5,334 nucleotides of DNA from an uncultured Bacilli bacterium (GTDB lineage: Bacteria; Bacillota_I; Bacilli_A; RF39; UBA660). The notes beneath the pieces were generated by a model. It did no database searches. It had not been told where the DNA came from and was given only the letters and a program-made list of their open reading frames with translations. Both the position numbers and the translations under genes were made by a program. Of the stretch, positions 1 to 4,757 are shown piece by piece (position 1 is the stretch's first letter; each line of letters opens with the position of its first letter). The DNA is taken from positions 1 through 5,334 of the forward strand of contig CAKORQ010000075.1 of NCBI GenBank assembly GCA_934101445.1, read 5' to 3'.

Positions 1-1
1 G

Positions 2-673
2 TACTTAGATTGTCCAAGTAAAAAAGCCGCCTATCCCGATAATTTATATTTTATAAAAGAAATAAGAAGTGTTAAAGGCTTTAAATATGATTATAATTGT
101 GATTATGATATTTGGGATTTAATTTTGATTTTCTTTAATGTGGCTAATGTCGGGTGGCTTTGGGAAATAATGTTATGCCTAATTTATGAAGAAAGACTTG
201 TTAATAAAGGAACCATGTTTGGACCGTGGTTACCGATTTATGGCTTTGGCGCTGTATTTATTTTAGTTTTATTAAAAAAATATCGAAAAAAACCGGATTT
301 ATTATTTTTGATGGCCTTTTTACTGTGTGGAGTTTTAGAGTATAGCACGGCTTGGTATTTGGAAACTTTTAAAGGCTTGAAATGGTGGGATTATACGGGA
401 TTTTTCTTAAATATAAAGGGAAGGGTATGTTTAGAAGGCTTAATATTGTTTGGCTTTGGCGGTTGTGTTCTTACTTATATGGTCTGTCCCTTACTAAAGA
501 ATTTATATAAAAAAATGAATGTTAATGTTAAAAAGACGCTTTGCATAGTTTTAGTTGGTTTGTATCTTATAGACTTAGGATATTCTCATTTTCATCCTAA
601 TACGGGGGTGGGTATTACTAATCCCGTTAAGATTAATGAAGTAATAGATTTAAAGGATAAAATTCGTTCCTGA
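2..673 (+). CDS. CmpB-family putative ABC transporter permease (5' partial)
   Basis: Integral membrane protein of the family usually annotated 'putative ABC transporter permease' (Pfam CmpB type); its transport role is unproven even in well-known members. The family signature is clear. Counting from the TTG at 125, it shows GWLWE (10-14), FGPWLPIYGFG (32-42), WWDY (87-90), N96, GRVCLEG (99-105), a late membrane segment ending at D150, and HPNTGVGIT (157-165). About four to five hydrophobic segments are visible. The reading frame is open to the left edge, adding 41 codons before that TTG with no ATG, GTG or TTG in frame. The TTG also has no Shine-Dalgarno sequence, so the true start lies outside the window. 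The extra N-terminal stretch is polar and ends in a run of D/Y/N residues; it could be a linker from a preceding domain. The gene ends in TGA. It is followed after 19 bases by a hairpin that may act as its terminator. Confidence 0.85.
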   Translation, partial: YLDCPSKKAAYPDNLYFIKEIRSVKGFKYDYNCDYDIWDLILIFFNVANVGWLWEIMLCLIYEERLVNKGTMFGPWLPIYGFGAVFILVLLKKYRKKPDLLFLMAFLLCGVLEYSTAWYLETFKGLKWWDYTGFFLNIKGRVCLEGLILFGFGGCVLTYMVCPLLKNLYKKMNVNVKKTLCIVLVGLYLIDLGYSHFHPNTGVGITNPVKINEVIDLKDKIRS

Positions 674-692
674 AATTTTAAAAGCCTTTCCT

Positions 693-730
693 AAACTTTT
701 TTCATATACTAGTATGAAAGGAGTTTTTTT
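693..730 (+). terminator. 14-bp hairpin plus T-run that buries the next gene's RBS
   Basis: Bases 693-706 pair with 713-726 along 14 positions (two G-U pairs, the rest Watson-Crick) around a 6-base loop, and T724-T730 follow. This looks like an intrinsic terminator for the upstream permease gene. The 3' arm contains AAAGGAG (717-723), the Shine-Dalgarno sequence of the gene starting at 734. Any transcript entering from upstream would therefore either stop here or carry a masked ribosome binding site. The pairing is seen directly; termination and masking are inferred. Confidence 0.6.
703..711 (+). promoter_or_regulatory. Candidate -10 element CATATACTA upstream of the Tyr-rich gene
   Basis: CATATACTA matches the sigma-K -10 pattern CATAnnnTA and also contains TATACT (705-710), a near-consensus sigma-A -10. 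It sits at the hairpin loop. A start site 5-8 bases downstream (about 716-719) would give a short leader beginning close to AAAGGAG, without the 5' arm that masks it. No convincing -35 element is visible, so this is a weak to moderate call. Confidence 0.35.
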
Positions 731-733
731 ATT

Positions 734-949
734 ATGTATTATAATTATGATTATCGTGATGAGGCTGGTAATCGGTTTGTCTTTCCCTTTTTATTAGGAG
801 GTCTAGCCGGCGGGGCCCTAGTGGGAGTAACAAGACCGCGTCCGGTTTACGTAAATGGTCCCCTTTATCAACCTTATCCATATTATTATGGGCGACCTAA
901 TTATATGCCCCATGGAGTATATTCTAATTCTTATTATGGTTATTACTAA
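734..949 (+). CDS. Tyrosine-rich small protein, possible spore coat component
   Basis: A 71-residue protein that I cannot place in a named family. The N-terminus is polar and Tyr-rich (MYYNYDYRDEAGNR). Residues 15-32 form a short hydrophobic glycine-rich segment (FPFLLGGLAGGALVG), followed by TRPRPVYVNGP and a tail of Tyr, Pro, Gly and Asn. Sixteen of 71 residues are Tyr. The segment is barely long enough to cross a membrane and may be a packing or self-assembly element. Small Tyr/Gly/Pro-rich proteins of this shape are frequent in Firmicutes spore coats, where tyrosines can be cross-linked; that comparison is inference, supported by the CotY/CotZ-like gene 1.8 kb downstream. The start is set by AAAGGAG (717-723) ten bases before ATG. 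The 3' end overlaps the oppositely oriented FtsW-like gene by 26 bp. Confidence 0.75.
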   Translation: MYYNYDYRDEAGNRFVFPFLLGGLAGGALVGVTRPRPVYVNGPLYQPYPYYYGRPNYMPHGVYSNSYYGYY

Positions 950-1904
950 GTTTTCTTCGGGCTAAACCTAACATAAGGAAGGTAGTAATGGTATGGCTGC
1001 CACCATAACTTAAAAAAGGAAGAGGAATACCAATAACCGGTAGTAAATTTAAATTCATTCCCATATTTTCAATTACTTGAAAGGCTAAAATAAAGAAAAT
1101 CAAATGACTTATGGGATTATTATAGAAAATTAAATGTAGAAAAATAATTAAGTAACACCAAATAATAATTCCAAAATTATAAGGATTTTTACTCAATAAG
1201 TAAGCAAAGAAGAAATCATTATTAGCCTCGGGAAAATATAAAAGGCGACCTGAGGCTAGAGATATTAACGCATTATTTACTTGCATATTATCTTGATTTT
1301 TAAAAGAAGTAATTCTATCTAGCCGGTAATAAATGCTGGTACTAAAGATATCTATAAAGGTATCTTTTTTATAAAGGTATAAATAGACCAGAAAAATACT
1401 ACTAAGTAAAAGAAATATTAGCATTAAACTAATTTCTTTTTTAGAAAAGAATTGGGGTAAGAAATAGACAAAGATAATAAGATAAATTATAACCGCTCCG
1501 GTATCTGGCTCAATAAAGGTAAGAATACTAGGAATAAGAAAGATTAATATATATAATATTTTGCTTTTAAAACCTTTATTAGCTAAATAATAAGATACTA
1601 AGATCAAACTTATTTTGGTAATTTCGGAAGGTTGGATAGATATTTTAGATAATTTTAGCCAGCCTCTAGAACCATTAGTATAAGGATGAAATAAAACTAT
1701 TATTAAAAGAATAATACTTAATAGATAAAGAAAGATACTAATAATTTTAAGATACTTTTCTTTTAAATTAGTAATAATAAAGAAACTAAAACTTGCGAAA
1801 ATAAACCAGATTAATTGTTTTATTTGGTAAGCGTTTTTTAAGTAAATGATACTTAATAGTTCTAAAATAAATATGGGTATTAAGATAATTAAATTCTTTT
1901 TCAT
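924..1904 (-). CDS. FtsW/RodA/SpoVE-family peptidoglycan glycosyltransferase
   Basis: SEDS-family polytopic membrane enzyme that polymerises lipid II into glycan strands, normally with a partner class B PBP. About nine to ten hydrophobic segments are visible. Family motifs in order: GSRGW (78-82), QPSE (91-94), EPDTG (132-136), YRLDRI (193-198), YFPEANNDFFFA (223-234), and GIPLPFLSYGGS (292-303). D230 matches the catalytic Asp of the RodA 'PEAHTDFIFA' motif. At 326 residues it is shorter than typical members (about 370-400). Part of the deficit is the glycine-rich loop between the SxxSG segment and YxPE, which lacks about 14 residues. FtsW, RodA and SpoVE cannot be separated from sequence alone; nearby coat-type genes make a SpoVE-like role attractive but unproven. 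The start at 1904 is fixed by an upstream in-frame TAA with no other start codon between. It has no Shine-Dalgarno sequence, and the transcript may be leaderless. Confidence 0.92.
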   Translation of the reverse strand: MKKNLIILIPIFILELLSIIYLKNAYQIKQLIWFIFASFSFFIITNLKEKYLKIISIFLYLLSIILLIIVLFHPYTNGSRGWLKLSKISIQPSEITKISLILVSYYLANKGFKSKILYILIFLIPSILTFIEPDTGAVIIYLIIFVYFLPQFFSKKEISLMLIFLLLSSIFLVYLYLYKKDTFIDIFSTSIYYRLDRITSFKNQDNMQVNNALISLASGRLLYFPEANNDFFFAYLLSKNPYNFGIIIWCYLIIFLHLIFYNNPISHLIFFILAFQVIENMGMNLNLLPVIGIPLPFLSYGGSHTITTFLMLGLARRKLSNNHNKN

Positions 1905-1910
1905 AACTGT

Positions 1911-1916
1911 AGTATA
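1911..1916 (-). promoter_or_regulatory. -10-like TATACT for the FtsW-like gene
   Basis: On the minus strand TATACT lies six bases before the ATG at 1904. Initiation at the usual distance would start the RNA at or next to the ATG, which would explain the missing Shine-Dalgarno sequence. The only -35-like candidate is TTAACA, with a long 19-base spacer, so support is limited. Confidence 0.35.
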
Positions 1917-1932
1917 ACCAAAGCAACTTTAA

Positions 1933-1948
1933 TTATGTTAAAACATAA
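1933..1948. repeat. Inverted repeat TTATGTT-AA-AACATAA in a divergent intergenic region
   Basis: Perfect 7-bp arms separated by AA, between the divergent FtsW-like gene and the 94-residue gene. It could be an operator. It also places a CATA box on each strand: CATAAAATA (1944-1952, +) and CATAATTAA on the minus strand. It could therefore be the overlapping -10 regions of two divergent sporulation-type promoters. Confidence 0.4.
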
Positions 1949-1952
1949 AATA
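1944..1952 (+). promoter_or_regulatory. Candidate sigma-K-like -10 CATAAAATA
   Basis: CATAAAATA fits CATAnnnTA. AAC at 1925-1927 lies 16 bases upstream of it, compatible with the AC core of a sigma-K -35. Initiation would fall near the strong AGGAGG at 1957-1962, giving a very short leader for the gene at 1970. The motif is short and expected by chance a few times per strand in DNA this AT-rich. Confidence 0.35.
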
Positions 1953-1969
1953 TTTTAGGAGGAATTCTT

Positions 1970-2254
1970 ATGAATAATAAATTACCAAAAGTATATGTTA
2001 ATAAAATAGATAAAAATTTAAATATTAATCAAGAGAGTACTATTAGTAGTTCTAAACCTAGTAATGTTGATTTAGATATAATTTTAGATGATACGAATAA
2101 GTATTTATTTAATCATCGTTATCTTATCACCTTAAAAGATAATACTACTTTAGAAGATAGTATTATTAGCAAAAAAAATGATAGTGTTTTAACTTTAGAG
2201 GGAAGAAAGATTGCAATTAATAAGATAAAGAATATTATTGAAATTAGTAAATAA
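1970..2254 (+). CDS. Uncharacterised 94-residue protein, possible Sm-like C-terminal fold
   Basis: I do not recognise this protein. It is soluble, with no signal peptide or membrane segment. The N-terminal half (1-42) is polar, Asn/Ser/Lys-rich and probably disordered, starting MNNKLPKVYVNKIDKN. The C-terminal half (about 47-93) alternates hydrophobic and polar residues with turns (YLITLKDNTTLEDSI, SVLTLEGRKIAINKI, NIIEI). That is the pattern of a small five-strand beta barrel of the Sm/SH3-like kind, where a 'TLKDG...G.I....DS..LE....I....I..I' layout is common. This structural guess is inference. The start is well supported by AGGAGG (1957-1962) seven bases before ATG. The gene is divergent from the FtsW-like gene and convergent with the EIIB gene, only 17 bp from its stop. 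A CATAnnnTA box upstream suggests it could be sporulation-expressed. Confidence 0.75.
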   Translation: MNNKLPKVYVNKIDKNLNINQESTISSSKPSNVDLDIILDDTNKYLFNHRYLITLKDNTTLEDSIISKKNDSVLTLEGRKIAINKIKNIIEISK

Positions 2255-2257
2255 AAA

Positions 2258-2275
2258 GTAGGGTTTAAGCCCTAC
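2258..2275 (-). terminator. Intrinsic terminator for the EIIB gene
   Basis: On the minus strand GTAGGG-CTTAAA-CCCTAC is followed directly by TTTTTATTT, a usable hairpin plus U-tract. The EIIB stop codon TAG (2274-2272) lies inside the hairpin. On the plus strand the same hairpin is followed by AGTAAGTC with no T-run, so it probably serves only the leftward gene, not the 94-residue gene. Confidence 0.65.
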
Positions 2276-2592
2276 AGTAAGTCATCAATACATTTTTTTA
2301 ATTCCTTGGCATCTTTACCAAATATTATTTTTAATTGATTATCAATTTCCACAATACCAGTTGCTCCTAAGGAAGTAATACCATCTTTATTAACTTTAGA
2401 AACGTCTTTTAAAATAACTTTAAAACGTGACATGGAACATTCAGCATTTATGATATTATCTTTACCCCCTAAGTATTGAACTAACTTATTAACTTCTTTA
2501 GCAAAGTCTTTCTTATGAAATTTAATTACGACTAAAGCGATAATTAAAAGTACTGCTAATATTATAGCATATTGTATATAAACATTATTCAT
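2272..2592 (-). CDS. Membrane-anchored stand-alone PTS EIIB (glucose type), shifted Cys
   Basis: Residues 6-24 form one N-terminal membrane segment. Residues about 31-106 form a glucose-family phosphotransferase EIIB domain: YLGGKDNI (40-47), SRFKVILKD (55-63), VSKVN (64-68), LGATGIV (75-81), IIFG (89-92). Classical EIIB accepts phosphate from EIIA on a Cys in a CxTR motif and passes it to sugar bound by EIIC. There is no EIIC or EIIA in the window. Aligned without gaps to E. coli PtsG ('LDACITRLR'), this protein reads AECSMSRFK: the phospho-Cys position is Ser53, and the Cys (C52) lies one residue earlier. It may be a weak or inactive phosphocarrier, a sensor, or use C52 instead. The start is supported by GGTGA about seven bases upstream. 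TATAAT (2615-2610) on the minus strand is the likely -10. Confidence 0.85.
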   Translation of the reverse strand: MNNVYIQYAIILAVLLIIALVVIKFHKKDFAKEVNKLVQYLGGKDNIINAECSMSRFKVILKDVSKVNKDGITSLGATGIVEIDNQLKIIFGKDAKELKKCIDDLL

Positions 2593-2609
2593 TTCTTTTC
2601 ACCCATTTA

Positions 2610-2615
2610 ATTATA
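2610..2615 (-). promoter_or_regulatory. Perfect TATAAT -10 for the EIIB gene
   Basis: TATAAT on the minus strand lies 17 bases before the EIIB ATG. The -35 region (2638-2633, TTTTAA) is poor. The transcript would begin near 2603, giving a leader of about 10 bases that just includes GGTGA. Confidence 0.5.
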
Positions 2616-2649
2616 CTATATCAAAGTAAAAATTAAAAGTCCGCAGGTA

Positions 2650-2676
2650 GCATATTAGAAAATTAATCATAAATTA
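2650..2676 (+). promoter_or_regulatory. Candidate sporulation promoter for the coat gene
   Basis: GCATATT (2650-2656) resembles a sigma-E -35 element. CATAAATTA (2668-2676) fits the sigma-E/K -10 family (CATAnnnTA); 13 bases separate GCATA (2650-2654) from CATA. Transcription would begin near 2682, leaving a leader of about 24 bases with the Shine-Dalgarno AAAGGGG (2691-2697). The downstream gene is a spore coat homologue, which raises the prior. The motifs are short and AT-rich, so this remains a candidate. Confidence 0.45.
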
Positions 2677-2705
2677 TTAATGAATACAAGAAAGGGGAAT
2701 ATGTT

Positions 2706-3140
2706 ATGTGTAATAAGAATAATCAAGATCCAAACTCTATTGCTGACATTTTAAAAGTAATTTTAGTTCTTCAACAAAATGCTTGTCCTGATTCATGCCT
2801 AGATACTTGTGACCGTCCGATGCTTGGTGGGGGAAGTTCTTGTTTAGTATGTAATACTCGTCCGGTTATGTTATACGCAACTAGTGGTAATGGAATTGCT
2901 TGGAGTATGCCTACTAGTAAGGATGTAACTGCATCTTGTGGTACTACCGGTGTTACTTGTTCTTCCGTTTTCCGTGTTGAAAAAGTGGAAAATAATTGTG
3001 CTACATTTAGAGTCTTACAAGATAATCCAGATACTACTAGTTTATATCCTTACGTTGCTACTAATTCTTTCTTCACTATGAATTTAAGTTGTTTATGTTG
3101 TTTAAGATGTTTATCTGATACTTATGTAGAATGTGTTTAA
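2706..3140 (+). CDS. CotY/CotZ (ExsY)-family spore coat/exosporium protein
   Basis: Cysteine-rich structural protein of the CotY/CotZ/ExsY type, which forms disulfide-linked two-dimensional lattices in the outer coat, crust or exosporium of Bacillus-type spores. The layout matches the family. It opens with a polar start, a helix (SIADILKVILVLQQ, 11-24) and a Cys cluster (C27, C31, C35, C46, C49). A central beta region follows with VMLYATSGNGIAW (54-66) and FRVEKVENNCATFRVL (89-104). It closes with a C-terminal NLSCLCCLRCL segment (126-136), like the 'DLNCFCAIQCL' of CotZ. Fourteen of 144 residues are Cys. Length is close to the usual 150-160. The start is fixed by AAAGGGG eight bases upstream. 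It converges on the metallophosphoesterase operon at a shared terminator. It cannot be assigned to CotY, CotZ or ExsY specifically. It is the strongest sign that this organism or its ancestor makes spores. Confidence 0.85.
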   Translation: MCNKNNQDPNSIADILKVILVLQQNACPDSCLDTCDRPMLGGGSSCLVCNTRPVMLYATSGNGIAWSMPTSKDVTASCGTTGVTCSSVFRVEKVENNCATFRVLQDNPDTTSLYPYVATNSFFTMNLSCLCCLRCLSDTYVECV

Positions 3141-3162
3141 AAAAAGACCGGAAGGTCTTTTT
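3141..3162. terminator. Bidirectional intrinsic terminator between convergent genes
   Basis: AAAAAGACC (3141-3149) pairs perfectly with GGTCTTTTT (3154-3162) around a GGAA loop, a GNRA-type tetraloop on the plus strand. A run of T follows the stem core on either strand: five on plus, seven on minus because of the adjoining AA of the coat gene stop codon. It begins immediately after the coat gene TAA and lies 10 bases past the metallophosphoesterase stop, so it can end both transcripts. Confidence 0.88.
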
Positions 3163-3172
3163 AAATTGATAA

Positions 3173-4075
3173 TTAGTTTTTATATAAACGATATAGATTG
3201 ATTGAAGGTTGATTAAATATTCTAAAGTTAATATTACTAGTTCCTAGTCCTGATGATACATAAAGTCTAGTATTATCTAGTAAGTAGGAGTCGTTATAAT
3301 ATTTCTTAGCACCTTCGATTTTGATTATACCGCCAACGAAGGGAAGTCTAATAATACCGCCATGAGAATGACCGGCTAAAACAATATTGTAGTTATTGTT
3401 TAAAATATAATCGACATCATCGGGTTTATGGATTAAGGCTATTTTATAATTAGGACTAGGGCTTATATTACTATTAGGATTATTTAAGCCGACTAGTTCG
3501 AGGGGATTTTCATCGTCATTATAGATTAATTTGGTTTCATTATCTAAAAGAGTAAAGCCACTATTGGTTATTAAGGTGTTAAAATCAGTATTTTCTAAAT
3601 CTTCGTTACTAGCAATGGCATATTTACCAATACTGCCTGTTAGCTTACTTAAATTAACAGATATTTCAGCTTTAATTTTATCGGTTGGATTGATGCTTTT
3701 ATCAATTAAATCCCCGGTAAATACTATTATATCGGGTTTTAATTCGTTAACTTTGGTAACCAATTTCTTTAAGGTGGCCTCGTTAACAGTTGTACCATAA
3801 TGAATATCGCTTATTTGGACTATTTTGGTTCCGTCAAACCCCTTAGGAATATTGGTATCAATAATACTATATTCTTTAGTAACTATTCTTGAAGTTCCAT
3901 AAAATCGAATAAAAACGGCGAGGAAAATTATAATAATTATTATTTTCTGAATAAATTTGCTATTTGGTTTAGCCGTAACATCCTTAAAGTCTTCGGTGAT
4001 TTCTTCATTATCTATTTCTTTTATTGTTTCATCTATATCCACCTTGGCTGGTTTTTTTATTTCCTTCTTTTTCAT
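3173..4075 (-). CDS. Membrane-anchored calcineurin-like metallophosphoesterase (YkuE/YaeI-like)
   Basis: A 300-residue protein: acidic/lysine-rich N-terminal tail (1-40), one membrane segment (42-57), then a dinuclear-metal phosphoesterase domain. Motifs in order: SDIHYG (D90, H92), TGDLID (D122), SNED (156-159), IHKPDD (H216), and AGHSHGG (H236, H238). These are the five metal-binding blocks of the family. The third block normally reads GNHD; here the metal-ligand Asn (N157) is kept but the His is Glu158, so activity may be altered. YkuE/YaeI-type relatives act at or outside the membrane and are linked to lipid or cell-envelope phosphoesters, but the substrate here is unknown. This is the last gene of a three-gene leftward operon. 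Its ATG is four bases after the protease stop, with a weak CAGGT upstream, suggesting translational coupling. It ends at a strong terminator. Confidence 0.9.
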   Translation of the reverse strand: MKKKEIKKPAKVDIDETIKEIDNEEITEDFKDVTAKPNSKFIQKIIIIIIFLAVFIRFYGTSRIVTKEYSIIDTNIPKGFDGTKIVQISDIHYGTTVNEATLKKLVTKVNELKPDIIVFTGDLIDKSINPTDKIKAEISVNLSKLTGSIGKYAIASNEDLENTDFNTLITNSGFTLLDNETKLIYNDDENPLELVGLNNPNSNISPSPNYKIALIHKPDDVDYILNNNYNIVLAGHSHGGIIRLPFVGGIIKIEGAKKYYNDSYLLDNTRLYVSSGLGTSNINFRIFNQPSINLYRLYKN

Positions 4076-4079
4076 AGGC

Positions 4080-4757
4080 TTAACCTGCTAAGTACATAAG
4101 GATTAACAAAATAATACTTAGACTATTATGGAGAGAATGAATAACCATGGTTGTATAAATATTATTAGTTTCCATATAAGTTTTGCCAAAGGCTATAGAA
4201 AGGGCTCCATAAGGTATGAAGTAGAGTAATTCTAAAGGACTACTTATCCCATTTAAAACATGAACGCCCGCAAATACTAAGGCTGTAAAAATAATAAAGG
4301 TGGTTTTACTTTTAAAGGCATCTTTAAAGTTACCTCGGAAAGTTAATTCTTCGATGAAAGGAGCAAAAATCATAGTTGAAATAATCATATAAACCGGATA
4401 TTCTAACATCATTTGTCTATTCATTTCTTCGTTATTAGCAAGACTTCCAATAATACTAGCAATAAGGCCATTACTAATCATCATAATTACTAAACCTGCT
4501 GCCCATAATTTAAAACCGTATTTTAAATATTTTTTATAATTTTCATTAAAATCACTATAATCTTCTTGTAATTTTTTTCTGTTCATGAAGGCTAAAATAG
4601 CCATTAATATTAATTCCATAATTATATATAATATATTGTTAACGACTAAGTTGTTTTTAATTAAGATATTATAAAATAACAATTGAAAACCTAGTTGAAC
4701 AAAGAAAAACAGAAATAATCCCAATAACCCCTTCCCAAATTGGCAAATTCTATTCAT
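4080..4757 (-). CDS. CPBP-family intramembrane glutamic protease (Abi/CAAX type)
   Basis: A 225-residue polytopic protein with about seven hydrophobic segments and the three CPBP (PF02517) catalytic motifs: EELTFR (E136, E137, R141), FAGVH (F162, H166), and HSLHN (H207, N211). Family members cleave within the membrane. They include type II CAAX prenyl endopeptidases and bacterial proteins linked to bacteriocin immunity, signal processing or stress sensing; the substrate here is unknown. Length and motif spacing are normal and all catalytic residues are present. Its ATG overlaps the last codons of the thioredoxin-like gene by 8 bp (ATGAATAG) with GAGGG eight bases upstream, and the next gene begins four bases after its stop. 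The three are therefore very likely co-transcribed and coupled. Confidence 0.92.
   Translation of the reverse strand: MNRICQFGKGLLGLFLFFFVQLGFQLLFYNILIKNNLVVNNILYIIMELILMAILAFMNRKKLQEDYSDFNENYKKYLKYGFKLWAAGLVIMMISNGLIASIIGSLANNEEMNRQMMLEYPVYMIISTMIFAPFIEELTFRGNFKDAFKSKTTFIIFTALVFAGVHVLNGISSPLELLYFIPYGALSIAFGKTYMETNNIYTTMVIHSLHNSLSIILLILMYLAG

Noticed and set aside
125..127. TTG as the real start of the permease gene
   Set aside because: No Shine-Dalgarno sequence upstream and the frame is open and protein-like to the window edge, so a 5'-partial gene is the better reading.
671..673. TGA read as Trp (Mycoplasma code 4)
   Set aside because: All tryptophans in the reading frames use TGG and no in-frame TGA occurs inside a gene; the permease ends at its family-typical C-terminus. 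A single TGA cannot be decisive, but code 11 is simpler.
984..1005. Hairpin-like ATGGT...ACCAT downstream of the Tyr-rich gene as its terminator
   Set aside because: It is interrupted, followed by no proper T-run, and falls in the conserved SYGGS coding region of the FtsW-like gene.
2258..2275. Hairpin as terminator of the 94-residue gene on the plus strand
   Set aside because: No T-run follows it on the plus strand; the T-run exists only on the minus strand.
2701..2703. Alternative ATG for the coat gene
   Set aside because: It is out of frame with the CotY/CotZ-like protein and too close to the Shine-Dalgarno sequence; the ATG at 2706 has good spacing.
3531..3800. 89-codon open frame on the plus strand
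   Set aside because: It lies fully antisense inside the metallophosphoesterase gene, whose catalytic motifs are clear; no ribosome binding site or recognisable protein features.
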